A stretch of 64,000 nt of DNA. It comes from Triangularia verruculosa. Lineage: Eukaryota; Ascomycota; Sordariomycetes; Sordariales; Podosporaceae. The notes under the pieces were generated by a model. That model worked only from the letters and a program-made list of their open reading frames with translations. It was not told the origin of the DNA and made no database searches. This document shows positions 11,331 through 21,582 of this stretch, piece after piece. Within the stretch, counting starts at the first letter, position 1. The number at the start of each line of letters is the position of its first letter. The stretch is taken from the NCBI GenBank assembly GCA_033296885.1, contig MU864006.1:36377-100376 (forward strand), in the 5' to 3' direction. A program made the position numbers and the translations under genes.

Positions 11331-13764
11331 ATGGCATCCTCAATGGCTTGGAGAAGGTTAGCCGCGGCGCCGACGGTGAGTTTTTCTCTTTTTTTTGGTT
11401 TATTCGAGAGCTGCTGTTTGCATACGCAATTGGGGGTGGTGTTGCTGCGTTCGGCACAAGCCCGCAAATGCCGAGGTGTTGGAAAAGTTTGGGCTGACGA
11501 CAGTTGGGAATAGCTTCCTCGCGCTCTTAGAACCCCTACACAGAGGGCTTTTTCCACAACCAGACCGGCTGGTGAGTAATTTATATGCTCTCAACTCCTA
11601 TAGTACACTGGAATTTGCGAAACACCAGATGGACTGACTCTTGCAGCCCGCGTTATCGCCAACGGGCCCCTCCGGGCGAAGGAGGCATCGCCATTCGTCA
11701 GCAGCAAGTACCCTGTCATCGTATGTTTTCCTTCCCGTGGAATACAACCCCCCTTCCACCCTCGCGAGATCGTCCCGGCGCTTGAGGGTGGTGGAAGGAG
11801 GAGACAAGCAGCACTAGGAGGACGGCCGGTTGACATATGAACGCCATTGTGTAGGACCACGAGTACGATGCGATTGTTGTTGGTGCCGGTGGTGCCGGTC
11901 TGCGTGCCGCTTTCGGTCTCGCTGAGGCCGGCTTCAACACTGCCTGCATTTCCAAGCTTTTCCCTACCAGAAGTCACACAGTCGCTGCCCAGGGTGGCAT
12001 CAACGCCGCCCTCGGCAACATGCACGAGGACGACTGGAGATGGCACATGTACGACACAGTGAAGGGCTCCGACTGGCTCGGTGACCAGGATGCTATTCAC
12101 TACATGACCCGCGAGGCTCCCGCTTCTATTATCGAACTTGAGAACTACGGCTGCCCCTTCTCCAGAACCGAGGATGGCAAGATGTGAGTGGATGTCGGAC
12201 ACATTACAAAGAGTGAACCAGGCTGACACCTCAACCCAACAACAGTTACCAGCGTGCTTTCGGTGGTCAGTCCAAGGAGTACGGCAAGGGCGGCCAGGCT
12301 TACCGTTGCTGCGCTGCTGCCGATCGTACCGGTCACGCTCTTCTCCACACTCTCTACGGCCAGTCTCTCCGTCACAACACCAACTACTTCATCGAGTACT
12401 TCGCCATCGATCTGATCATGCAGGATGGTGAGTGCCGCGGTGTTCTCGCCTACAACCAGGAGGATGGTACCCTCCACCGTTTCCTCGCCAACAACACTGT
12501 CCTCGCCACCGGTGGTTACGGCCGCGCCTACTTCTCCTGCACTTCTGCCCACACCTGCACTGGTGACGGTATGGCCATGGTTGCTCGTGCCGGTCTCCCC
12601 AACCAGGATATGGAGTTCGTCCAATTTCACCCTACCGGCATCTATGGTGCTGGCTGCTTGATCACTGAGGGTGCTCGTGGTGAGGGTGGTTACCTCCTCA
12701 ACTCCGAGGGTGAGCGTTTCATGGAGAGATATGCCCCTACCGCCAAGGATCTTGCTTCTCGTGACGTCGTTTCCCGCTCCATGACCATGGAGATCCGTGA
12801 CGGCCGTGGTGTCGGTGCCGACAAGGACCACATCTACCTCCAGCTCAGCCATCTTCCCGCCGAGATTCTCGCCGAGCGTCTCCCCGGTATCTCTGAGACC
12901 GCCGGTATTTTCGCCGGTGTCGATGTCCGCAAGCAGCCCATTCCCGTTCTTCCCACCGTCCACTACAACATGGGTGGTATTCCCACTCGCTACACTGGTG
13001 AGGTTCTTACCGTCGATGAGTCTGGCAACGACAAGGTCGTTCCTGGCCTCTTCGCTTGCGGTGAGGCTGCTTGCGTGTCTGTCCACGGTGCTAACCGTCT
13101 GGGCGCCAACTCTCTTCTCGACTTGGTCGTTTTCGGCCGTGCCGTTGCCCACACCATCCGTGACAACTTCACACCCGGTGCCAAGTTGAAGCCCACTGCT
13201 GCTGATGCCGGTGCCGCTGAAATCGAGACCCTCGACCAAATTCGCAATGCTGACGGCGCCAAGAGCACCGCTGAGATCCGTCTCGACATGCAGAAGACCA
13301 TGCAGCGCGATGTCTCTGTCTTCCGTACCCAAGAGTCTCTCGACGAGGGTGTTGAGAAGATCAACCAGGTCGACCAGACCTTCTCTCAGGTCGGCATCAA
13401 GGACCGCAGCATGATCTGGAACTCTGATCTCGTCGAGACCCTTGAGCTCCGCAACCTGCTCACTTGCGCGTAAGTGTTATTCACTGTTTTCTTTTGTTTT
13501 TGTTTTTTTTGGAGAGAGAAAGATAAGCTAACAACTGACTTCAACAGTGTCCAAACCGCCACCGCTGCCGCCAACCGTAAGGAGTCTCGTGGTGCGCACG
13601 CCCGTGAGGACTACCCTGAGCGTGACGACGACAACTGGATGAAGCACACCCTCACCTGGCAGCAGCCCCACGGCAAGGTCGACCTCAAGTACCGCCGTGT
13701 TATTGGCACCACCCTCGACGAGAACGAGTGCAAGCCCGTTCCTCCTTTCAAGCGTGTCTACTAA
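11331..13764 (+). CDS. SDH1: Succinate dehydrogenase flavoprotein subunit, mitochondrial
   Basis: Flavoprotein of respiratory complex II, oxidising succinate to fumarate in the mitochondrial matrix and passing electrons to the Fe-S subunit. Exons: 11331-11375, 11514-11571, 11647-11720, 11855-12183, 12246-13469 and 13548-13764, giving 648 aa. A basic, Ser-rich targeting sequence (MASSMAWRRLAAAP, then RTPTQRAFSTTRPA) precedes the FAD-binding motif IVVGAGGAGLRAAFG (from residue 66). His100 in PTRSHTVAAQGG is the covalent FAD attachment residue, and the active-site regions QFHPTGIYG and HGANRLGANSLLDL are intact. The first intron acceptor (11513) was chosen because the upstream alternative at 11502 gives an in-frame stop. 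Codon use is strongly C-ending, as in highly expressed fungal genes. Confidence 0.98.
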
Positions 13765-14563
13765 GAGATTCGCGATGGGTTGTTGATGGGGTGCTGCTTT
13801 AATTTATATACCATGTGAGGAAGAGCGGTGTTAGCTCGGTTGTGGGGAGGTTTGGCATATGCAAGAGACACACACTACAGCATGAAAGCACGGCGTCGAG
13901 GTCTTGGGAAAACGGGAATTGAGGAAAAACTGATCCAGCCGAGTATAAGGCGAGGAAATTCCAGGGGTTGAGGGGAAAAGGAGAAGAAGAAGGAAATATC
14001 CGAGGAGAGGAAGGGGGGAAAGAAGAAATGCCCCGCGGGAATGAACGACACAACATTCACACACATAACACCCTATGTTTTCCTTTTTACTGTCTGTGTT
14101 TGGTTTGTTGTCATTCTTGTTGCCCTTGTTATAGAAATGAGGCGGCGCCGCGTGAGAAGAAATGGGAAACGGATGTTCAAAGTTCAGACTTACAACTTGT
14201 GTAAAAAAACTTGATTTTCCTTTTTTTTTTCGTTGTATTCGCTGTTGTCTTTTTGTGTAAGGTAGGATTGTTGGACACAGAATGAGGAGGGGGTGCTAGG
14301 GGGTAGTAAGGTCGAATAAAATGCACTGATTGTCAAAATCTACCTCCTCGCCCTTTGCAGCCTCGGAAACTTCCCGACATGCATTTCCATGGTCTTCAAA
14401 CGGGTTGTGATAGCCCCCTTTCCAAACTGCCCTGCCAACTTCACAGAGGTAAGGAAACCACCACCCGCATTATATAGCTACCAAAAATGAAGCCATTCAT
14501 GCCCATCCGACTGCTGTCTCTCTGGGGTCTGGAAGAAGGAAAAGATCAAAAAATGAAGGATAG
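13765..14563. other. SDH1 3' region
   Basis: Convergent spacer after SDH1. It contains purine-rich and poly-T tracts (for example 14220-14231) but no gene. The pol III terminator of the tRNA on the minus strand lies at its right end. Confidence 0.55.
14547..14553 (-). terminator. Pol III terminator of tRNA-Pro
   Basis: On the minus strand a run of T residues follows the tRNA 3' end by about ten bases, as expected for RNA polymerase III termination. Confidence 0.75.
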
Positions 14564-14683
14564 GGGGCCACCCGGGGATTGAACCCGGGACCTCTCGCAA
14601 GTTTTGTTTCTGCTACAGAATGCAGCAGTAGAACGACTCAGGGTGGACCCTAAGCGAGAATCATACCACTAGACCAGCGGCCC
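14564..14683 (-). tRNA. tRNA-Pro (AGG) with a 48-base intron
   Basis: The minus strand folds as a complete cloverleaf: acceptor GGGCCGC pairs with GTGGCCC (one G-U pair) and the discriminator is C. The D arm contains GGTCTAGTGGTATGAT, the anticodon stem CTCGC pairs with GCGAG around loop TTAGGGT, giving anticodon AGG (14649-14651), and the T arm is CCGGG-TTCAATC-CCCGG. A 48-base intron (14600-14647, placement ambiguous by one base) sits after position 37, the standard site for nuclear tRNA introns. Removing it leaves a 72-base tRNA. CCA is not encoded, as expected for a nuclear gene. Confidence 0.95.
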
Positions 14684-15324
14684 TTTTTTATCCGCGATCG
14701 TTGAGGGTGAAGGTTCGAGGTCGGAGTTACCACCCATCATATCCATCCCCCTCCTGTCTTCTTCTTCCATACACCCCCTTCCCCCCCTTGACGACACTGG
14801 TTGAGTAGGTCGTTCATGAGAATGGCAGCAGCAGCAGCAGCGAGAAAAAAAAAGGTGGGTGAAGTCGTTCGTTGTGGTATATATTTGAGATGACCAAAAA
14901 ATGATGGGAAGTTGACTAGGGGAGATGAATAACGGTCTCGTTCGAGGGACTTGTCAGGAAAAGAGTTCCGTTTGGAGAAACTTGGGCGGGCGAGTAAGCG
15001 TATGATTTGCTTTGACTCGAGACTTTCGATGTGTTATTCTTCTTGATTCATTTCATTCAATATCATTTCTACTCTTTCTCTAGTAAAAAGTGTTGAACTT
15101 TCCTTTTTTCCCCCCTTTCCCATGTGTTTTTCAAGTAAAATTCCTGCCTGCCTTGTTCCCATCCACCCAAATGCCTGTATAAAACCCGCCTGTCCCATTT
15201 ACTTTTTTGAGTATTGTAATCATATTTTTTACCATACATCAAGCCAGACGACATCACTTTGTGTCCGGGGGTATCTTTCATTATCTATTTCTTGTTTATT
15301 TTAATTCATTGTCACATCCCGCAC
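14684..15324. other. Spacer between tRNA-Pro and the ATIC gene
   Basis: Holds the tRNA upstream region and the 3' end of the purine-synthesis gene. A short (CAG)n run lies at 14826-14840 next to an A tract. No gene is supported. Confidence 0.55.
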
Positions 15325-17269
15325 TTAGTGGTGGAACAAGCGGATGTTCTGCTCCACAAAGGTGATGCCCAACTTCTCAGCCGTCTCGAACACGGGGATG
15401 TCGTTTTGGCTGCCCAAAGGAGCGGCGATGTACTTGACACCCGAGCGGGAAGCGCGGTAGACATTGTCAGTGAAGGGGAACTGTTTGTCACACTGATTAG
15501 CAACCTGTCCCTGGCATGGGGATTCATTGGAACTTACGAAAGCATCGCTGGAGACAACAACGTCGGTGAGCTTTCCAAGCCACTCTGTCTTCTCCTCTTC
15601 AGTGAAGGAAGCGGGAACCTCCTCGAAGAAACCCTCGAAGGCCTCACGCTCAGGGCCAGACTTGGGAACCTGGCCGCTGACGAGCAGATCAATGGCGTTG
15701 CTCTTGTCGGGGCGCTTGGTGCCCTTCTTCCACTTGATGCCCAGGACACGGGGGTGGAAGCGGAGCCACCAATTGTCAGCCTTGTCACCAGCCAGGCGGG
15801 TGCAGTGAATTCTGGACTGCTGGCCAGCACCGAGACCGACAACCTGGCCTCTCGCAGCGTAGCAAACAGAGTTGCTCTGGGTGTACTTGAGGGCGATAGT
15901 AGCCACAGTCAAGTCGCGCTGGGCGGTCTCGGAGAGAGGACCAGCGTTCTTGGGGGTGATGATGTTGCGGAAGGTCTCGGGGGAGATCTCAACATCGTTA
16001 CGGCCCTGGGAAAGGGTGATGCCGTAGACAGTTCTGGTCTCGCTCTTGGAGGGCTCAAACTCGGGGTCCATCTGCAGGACGAGGTACTTGCCACCCTTCT
16101 TCTTCTTGAGAATCTCGAGAGCAGCGGGCTCGTACCCGGGGGCAATGACACCATCAGAAACCTCCTTGGAGATGATGCTAGCAGTGGGAACATCGACAAC
16201 ATCGGAGAGAGCAATCATGTCGCCGAAGCTGCTCATACGGTCGGCACCTCTGGCGCGGGCATAAGCCTGGGCAAGACCGGAGTGCTCAATTCCGGGGATG
16301 TCATCAACCATGTAGACCTTGCGCTCCTCAGCGGTCAGGGGCTCGCCAATGGCAGCACCGGCAGGAGAGACGTGCTTGAAGCTGGCAGCAGCAGGCTTAC
16401 CAAGAGCCTTCTTCAGTTCCTTAACCAAAGGCCAGCTGTTGAGGGCATCGAGGAGATTGATGTAGCCGGGGGCGCCGCCAAGAACCTTGAAGGGGATCTC
16501 GCCTTCCTTGACATAGGCGGAAGCGGGCTTCTGGTGAGGGTTGGCGCCGTAGCGGAGAGGGAGGTACTGGATGCCGGTAGCATACTGCTTGCGGAAAAAT
16601 ACGGAGATGGCAGCATCATAGTCGGCAGTGTGCTCGAAAGCCTTGAGAGCATAGAGCTTCCGGGTCTCCTCCTTGACCTCGCCAGCCTCGAGCTCTCTGA
16701 GGAACTCGGCGTAGTCCTTGGGATCACTGAGGATGGTGACACGGGCGTGGTTCTTGGCCGCAGCGCGGATCAGAGTAACACCGCCGATATCGATCTCCTC
16801 AACCGCCTCGGGAACGGTGACGTTGATCTTGGCAACGGTGTCCTTGAAGGGGTACAGGTTGCAGATGACATAGTCGACCTTGTCAATGTTCTGCTCGGCA
16901 AGGTCCTTCTCGTCTGAACCGAGGTTGCGGGCCAGGATGCCAGCGTGAACGGCGGGGTGGAGGGTCTTGACACGGCCACCGAGCATCTCAGGGGCCTTGG
17001 TGATGGCAGAGATGTCCCTACACAAGGCGCGTACAATTAGCAAGTTGGTTCCTTGAATGACACACCCATGGAGCTGGAGCTGGGTGGCCGATCTCAGAAT
17101 GTAAGGAGAAAGGGACTCACTCGACAGGGAAGCCAGACTCCCTGATCATCTTGGAAGTGCCGCCTGAGGCGAGAATGCGCACATTGTTCTGGACAAGGCC
17201 CTTGGCCAGATCCAAGAGTCCCGTCTTGTCATAGACAGAGACAATCGCGATTCTTTGGTGGTCGGTCAT
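15325..17269 (-). CDS. ATIC: Bifunctional AICAR transformylase / IMP cyclohydrolase
   Basis: Catalyses the last two steps of de novo purine synthesis: formyl transfer from 10-formyl-THF to AICAR, then ring closure to IMP; cytosolic. Exons on the minus strand: 17269-17121, 17017-15538 and 15480-15325, giving 594 aa, the usual size for this family (yeast Ade16/Ade17). The N-terminal methylglyoxal-synthase-like cyclohydrolase domain starts IAIVSVYDKTGLLDLA and includes ASGGTSKMI. The transformylase domain carries the catalytic Lys-His pair at about 264-265 in SFKHVSPAGAAIGEP, plus RYGANPHQ. The second intron (15481-15537) is 57 bases, in frame and stop-free; removing it restores a continuous DAF-FPFTDNVYRA segment. 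SDH1 converges on this gene; U6 diverges from it. Confidence 0.97.
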
Positions 17270-17988
17270 GGTGACTAGAGTCTGTGTTGCGCGGGGCAAT
17301 CTGTAGTGTGGTGAGAACAGAAAGTTGTAAAGTCAGTTCAACTATTCCTCAGATCACGTATGACGTGTGTCACTCTTTCCACCACTTCCACAGCCGTAGA
17401 AACCACCAAAGAAAAAGGCGCAAGGCTTACCAGTTGTGTTCTCTCTCCCACTCTTCTGGATGTTACGAAGAAAGAAGAGAAGAAGAAAAAAAGGTCAATC
17501 ACACCATACGCCTCGCCTCGTCTGGAGGGGTCTAATATTTTTTTGCGACACTCCCTCCTCCTTCCGTCACTCCCCTATCAACGCTAATAATGGAGGGGTA
17601 GCTACGGGTGCAATCCACCCCACGATTCGCCGTGATCGGCCATGACCCCACAGCTGAAGCAATGGTATCGCATCCACTGAACTTACCTAATTGCCGGGCT
17701 AGTCTCCATTGGACTGTGGGCTGGTATAAAAATCTCTTGCTGTGCCTTTTCCACATGGGCGTGTCCTTCTTCATCTTCAGCCTGTTTTGGTGGTGATCCC
17801 TCATCGCGATGGGGTTGGCCATTGGGAATAGCTTCAGGGGCTTCAGCTGATGGGATTCGATTGAAGCTCCTTCCCTGTTGTTTGGGGTATGGAGCATCTC
17901 AGTGCTCAACAGCCAGTCGAAACGTGGTGCCGGCCGGCGCACAGCTGTGTCGACTGTTGACAGTCCTCGCCTGCCCGCAGAGGCCCTT
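17270..17988. other. Divergent promoter region, ATIC and U6
   Basis: About 720 bases between the ATIC start (minus) and the U6 TATA box (plus). Purine-rich runs occur at 17464-17492. No gene is supported. Confidence 0.55.
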
Positions 17989-17995
17989 CATATAC
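17989..17995 (+). promoter_or_regulatory. TATA box of U6 snRNA gene
   Basis: CATATAC lies about 25 bases upstream of the inferred U6 5' end, the spacing expected for TFIIIB recruitment at U6 genes. Confidence 0.7.
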
Positions 17996-18017
17996 CAGTG
18001 CTCCAGTGCAAGCTTTC

Positions 18018-18174
18018 GCCCTTCGGGGCATTTGGTCAATTTGTAAGTTTGGCTCAGTGGTCTGCTTTCAGCATTGCAAATAACTAACATCTCTCCCAGG
18101 AAACGATACAGAGAAGATTAGCATGGCCCCTGCACTAAGGATGACACGCTACTCAAAGAGACGCTACCAATTTT
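18018..18174 (+). ncRNA. U6: U6 spliceosomal snRNA with an mRNA-type intron
   Basis: Catalytic spliceosome RNA. The 5' stem-loop GCCCTTCGGGGC starts near 18018 and leads to GGTCAATTT; the sequence then breaks at 18043 and resumes at 18100 with GAAACGATACAGAGAAG, GATTAGCATGGCCCCTGC and AAGGATGACACGC, which are the U6 ACAGAGA box, catalytic AGC and U4/U2-pairing segments. The RNA ends in a T8 run. The break (18043-18099, 57 bases) begins GTAAGT, has branch-like CTAAC and ends CCCAG, so it is a spliceosomal intron; removing it gives continuous CAATTTGAAACG as in other U6 RNAs. The 5' end is inferred from the stem and TATA spacing. Confidence 0.95.
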
Positions 18175-18178
18175 TTTT
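18171..18178 (+). terminator. Pol III terminator of U6
   Basis: Eight consecutive T residues directly follow the conserved U6 3' sequence. Confidence 0.9.
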
Positions 18179-18265
18179 GACATATTTATGTCCTTAATAT
18201 GTCCTACAATCGCCCCAAGATTCTCTCTGGGAAGCCGGTACGTGATTGATGTAAAGGAGGTCAAG

Positions 18266-18276
18266 CGTTCGAGCCC
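18266..18276 (+). promoter_or_regulatory. Candidate downstream B box for U6
   Basis: CGTTCGAGCCC differs from the B-box consensus GGTTCGANNCC at one position and lies about 90 bases after the U6 terminator. Yeast SNR6 uses an extragenic downstream B box, so the position is sensible, but a short match like this could be chance. Confidence 0.5.
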
Positions 18277-18278
18277 AG

Positions 18279-18677
18279 TCTGGGTCAACTTGCCTTCATT
18301 TTTCCAACCCGGGAGCGTCACCTGCTCCCAATATCCCCAAAACCACGGCATTAGTGTGTACAGCTCTGAAGTCACTCCCGTACTCTTTTAGCTGAAGGAT
18401 AATTCTTCGTGCCAAGAACAAACACCATGCCTTGCTATTACCAAACACCTCTGTTCTTCCCACATAGACTTACGGTGCATGAAAGCCGGGCTACATCTCA
18501 GTTATCTTGGAACATCTTGGTATTTAGTTCCGGAAAAATACAGTTGAATTACAGAACTTCATTGTCCAACGCCTACCAATGCCTTGCTATTTTGTCCAAA
18601 AAGTTTGTTTGCCAGAAACGCCCTGATATATCCAAGGAACCCTCGCTCCACTCACTCATCCGATGGGGCTTTCAAGC
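18279..18677. other. Spacer after U6
   Basis: Nothing recognised beyond the candidate B box; it also holds the 3' end of the GH125 gene on the minus strand. Confidence 0.5.
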
Positions 18678-20780
18678 TCAGTCCTGATATAACTTTCCCA
18701 GCAGGCCCTTCTCACCGACCCCTCTTCTCTCTTCGTCTTCCGCAATTTTCAGGATCAGTTCCCCGAACAGGCCATTAGCCCATCCGAACCAACTTCTCGT
18801 AAAGTCAAACTCGCGCCACGCGTTGACAGTCTCGTGAATAACGCCAGCCCCCGACGTCGAGTTGAGCACCATCAACATCTGTTCCCCGACCACCCTCTCC
18901 CTCTCTTCAGCTGAAAAACCAGAGAGATCCTCAAACGCAGTCAGCGCAGCGACAGTAGCCGCCATCGGCCACCCCTTTCCAGGACCAAGATGAGGGCCAC
19001 CGACAGCTGAGAGCGCAGGGCCTTGGGCGTAATACGGGTTTGCCATACTCAGTACGAACTTTCTGGTGTTCTGGTAAATCTTGGCGTAGTTGTGCTCAAC
19101 TTCGTCATTTTTTTCCTTCTCCGCAGAGTTTTTCTCGATCGTACCGTTGCGCGCACCGAGATTCTTGTTGACGGATTTAAGCATACGGGACGTAGTTGAG
19201 CCAGCCTTGGTGTTGGTGTAGTTCCACAGGGGGAACGCCAACAGAGATGGGACATTGGCATCGTCCATCAAGTTAGCACCGCCATATCCATCAACTTCAT
19301 ATGCGAAGATCTCGCCAAAGTCGCGGTGCTTCACAACGGCATCCTTGGCAATGCCATGACGGATGGTCTTGGCCAATTTGCGCATTTCAGTCGTGAGGTT
19401 GGCAGCCTTGGGGTCAAGTTTCTGCTCGGCGAGACCTTCCATGATCACAGATGCCTGTTCGAGATACGCGGCAAACATCATGTTACTTGGAGTTAGCAAC
19501 TGAAAGATACAGGCGTCATCGCTGGGTCTAAATGCTGATCGAACCATGCCGTTCTCCTTGACGGGGTTGCCGAGACCATCGTTGGTCAGAGTTTCCGAAC
19601 CGCGGTTGGTCCAACCTGTGAAAGTCCAGGCTGATGGCAAGACGCGGCCCTCCTCGTCGTAGGTGCCGAGACGCATGGCTGCAGAGGCGTCAACAGCCGC
19701 CTCGACGGCCTGAACCCAGGAGTACTTGGAGAAGAACTTGAGGTCATCGGTGCGGGTGTAATAGGCGGCGCTGATCTGAAGAAACGAGGCCAAGCTGTCG
19801 AGCTCCCACTTGCAGTCGAAGACCAGCTTGGGGTTGTAAGGAGGTTGAGGGTTGTTTTGGTGATAGGCGCCGTTGTGGGTTGGGGGAATGTTGCTCTCTG
19901 GAGGAGGTTGGAATGAATGGCAGTATGGCGAGATGACGATATATCGAGAGTGAGAGTTGATCAGCCCACGCCACAGACTGGCCAGAGAGTCGAATTCATC
20001 GGACGGTTCCAACAAGGGGAGGTAAGAAAAGATCTGACTGGCCGAATCGCGAAGCCACATGGCGTCGATATCGCCGGTGATGACATAGGTAAGCTCCTCA
20101 TCCGTCACCGTCTGCTCCTCAGAGCCTTCCTCCGTCTTGTTCGCATAACCTCTCCATTTAACCATAGTATCGAGAGTATTTGGGTAGCTGTTCTCGAAAA
20201 GGCGGTAGAGATCAGGGTCCTTGATCACCTTTTTCATGCGCTCAAGCAAGTTCTCGAGGGCAGGCAGTCGGAAAGTCCTGCATTCAGGGGGTGGGCGCAC
20301 AAATGGGAATTGCCTCCTGCCCTCAGACTTGGGCCCCGGCTTCTTCCTTTGTAGCGCTTCGAAGCCGATACACTCAACCTTTGCCGTAGCAGTTGGCCCA
20401 GCCTCTTCGGTTGTCGCAAACTGATTCCCAAAGTCTGCCAGCCCGACGTTGCTATCATCGTCCGCTGAGGGGACCTTGGTGGTCTTGGGTTTGGTAGGAG
20501 TAGCCCCATGCTCTTCGGTTAAGTCGTCTTCGCGCTCGGTAGAGTCTACTGGATTCGTGTGTGGGTGTGACACTTGGCCGTCGTGGTGGTGAGGGGTATC
20601 ATGCGAGGGAACTTTCTGGGGGTGTAAATCGAGCGCCTCCTGACGAGGTGTGGCTATCGGGGACTGATATCCGAGCCAGAATATGATAACTGTCAAGAGA
20701 AGAGCAACGCCAATCACTCTGCCCCGCCGGTTGCCAGTGAGGATTGGGACAACCATGGTGTTTTCAGGCCGGTTGGACAA
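18678..20780 (-). CDS. GH125 exo-alpha-1,6-mannosidase, membrane-anchored
   Basis: Glycoside hydrolase family 125 (formerly DUF1237), which releases terminal alpha-1,6-mannose. The gene is one exon of 700 aa. A cytosolic N terminus of about 20 residues is followed by one hydrophobic helix (22-37, VIGVALLLTVIIFWLG), so it is a type II membrane protein, probably of the Golgi/secretory pathway. A low-complexity His/Pro/Thr stem leads to the (alpha/alpha)6 domain with hallmark segments GDIDAMWLRDSASQIF, FDCKWELDSLASFL, SAWTFTGWTNRGSETLTNDG, YEVDGYGGANLMDDAN and GWPMAATVAAL. MVVPILTG nine residues in is an alternative start that would keep the anchor. A role in trimming N- or O-linked mannans is inferred from the family. 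Confidence 0.93.
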   Translation of the reverse strand: MSNRPENTMVVPILTGNRRGRVIGVALLLTVIIFWLGYQSPIATPRQEALDLHPQKVPSHDTPHHHDGQVSHPHTNPVDSTEREDDLTEEHGATPTKPKTTKVPSADDDSNVGLADFGNQFATTEEAGPTATAKVECIGFEALQRKKPGPKSEGRRQFPFVRPPPECRTFRLPALENLLERMKKVIKDPDLYRLFENSYPNTLDTMVKWRGYANKTEEGSEEQTVTDEELTYVITGDIDAMWLRDSASQIFSYLPLLEPSDEFDSLASLWRGLINSHSRYIVISPYCHSFQPPPESNIPPTHNGAYHQNNPQPPYNPKLVFDCKWELDSLASFLQISAAYYTRTDDLKFFSKYSWVQAVEAAVDASAAMRLGTYDEEGRVLPSAWTFTGWTNRGSETLTNDGLGNPVKENGMVRSAFRPSDDACIFQLLTPSNMMFAAYLEQASVIMEGLAEQKLDPKAANLTTEMRKLAKTIRHGIAKDAVVKHRDFGEIFAYEVDGYGGANLMDDANVPSLLAFPLWNYTNTKAGSTTSRMLKSVNKNLGARNGTIEKNSAEKEKNDEVEHNYAKIYQNTRKFVLSMANPYYAQGPALSAVGGPHLGPGKGWPMAATVAALTAFEDLSGFSAEERERVVGEQMLMVLNSTSGAGVIHETVNAWREFDFTRSWFGWANGLFGELILKIAEDEERRGVGEKGLLGKLYQD

Positions 20781-21582
20781 CTGTCCACGACCAAGTGGTG
20801 TAGCGAAGCGTCCAATTCAGTGGCATGTACGGTGATGTCGGGATGATCACCGAAAAAACATAGAGCACAGTAAGAATCACCGCAAAAGCAGTTGAGACTG
20901 ATAAGAAAAGAACATTGAATTATAGCAGAAGAAGAAACAATATTTTCTGTCAGATCCAAAAAGTCCCAGAAAGGGAGGAAGTCACGAACCGGCTGTCCAT
21001 CGCATCTGGCTGTCCAGGCAGGCTCTTGGCGAGGCCTTCTTCTGGCCACTTACAGGCTTGGAAATGGGGCAAGCTGTGGGTTAGGCCAATTAGCTGTGAC
21101 TGCCGGGAGGCAGGGATGTCCAGCCTGTCTCTGACCCCTGGATTACAGCGGCCATTGAAGGTGCCGAGTGCCGATTTCCATGCTTCGTAGGGCACTCAAG
21201 ATAGCCTCAGTCTAGTGGACAATTGTATGTACTTGGAATCAAGTTCTCTTTCAAGGTTAACTTTCCTGGATAGATTTTGCGATATAAGTCCTAGTGTCTC
21301 TGTTCTTGGGCTCTTTGATCTTCATACGGGCACCGTCGGCTACAAGCAGGGAGGGTTCATGCACAGAGAACAACTCGAGTGTCCCGCGATCCGGATGGAA
21401 CCTTGCACCACATGGTGCAACAAGAATGTCGGATGAATTATATTGCTTCTATGTCTTTTTCCTTTCTCTAGATTGCACAGAAAACTGCCGCCTGTTTGTC
21501 TATGGTACCAAAGCCAAAATCCTGTTCCTTGTTGCCGGGTATTACTGTCCTCCAAAGCCGTGTATTTTCCGAGCCTACCTAC
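20781..21582. other. Spacer between GH125 and lipase genes
   Basis: About 800 bases with the GH125 promoter and the lipase 3' end (both minus). No gene, repeat or RNA recognised. Confidence 0.55.

Noticed and set aside
11376..11513. Readthrough protein AEVLEKFGLTTVGN in the first SDH1 intron
   Set aside because: It runs out of frame with the conserved RTPTQRAFSTTRPA segment; splicing to the TAG at 11513 keeps phase.
12145..13332. 395-codon minus-strand open frame opposite SDH1
   Set aside because: Antisense shadow of the C-ending codons of SDH1, with no domain content.
15259..16917. 552-codon plus-strand open frame opposite ATIC
   Set aside because: It is an antisense shadow of a strongly codon-biased gene; the minus strand carries the unmistakable enzyme, and the shadow has low-complexity Leu/Gly/Asp composition.
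18118..18375. 85-codon minus-strand frame overlapping U6
   Set aside because: It crosses the U6 gene and its terminator, and has no family resemblance.
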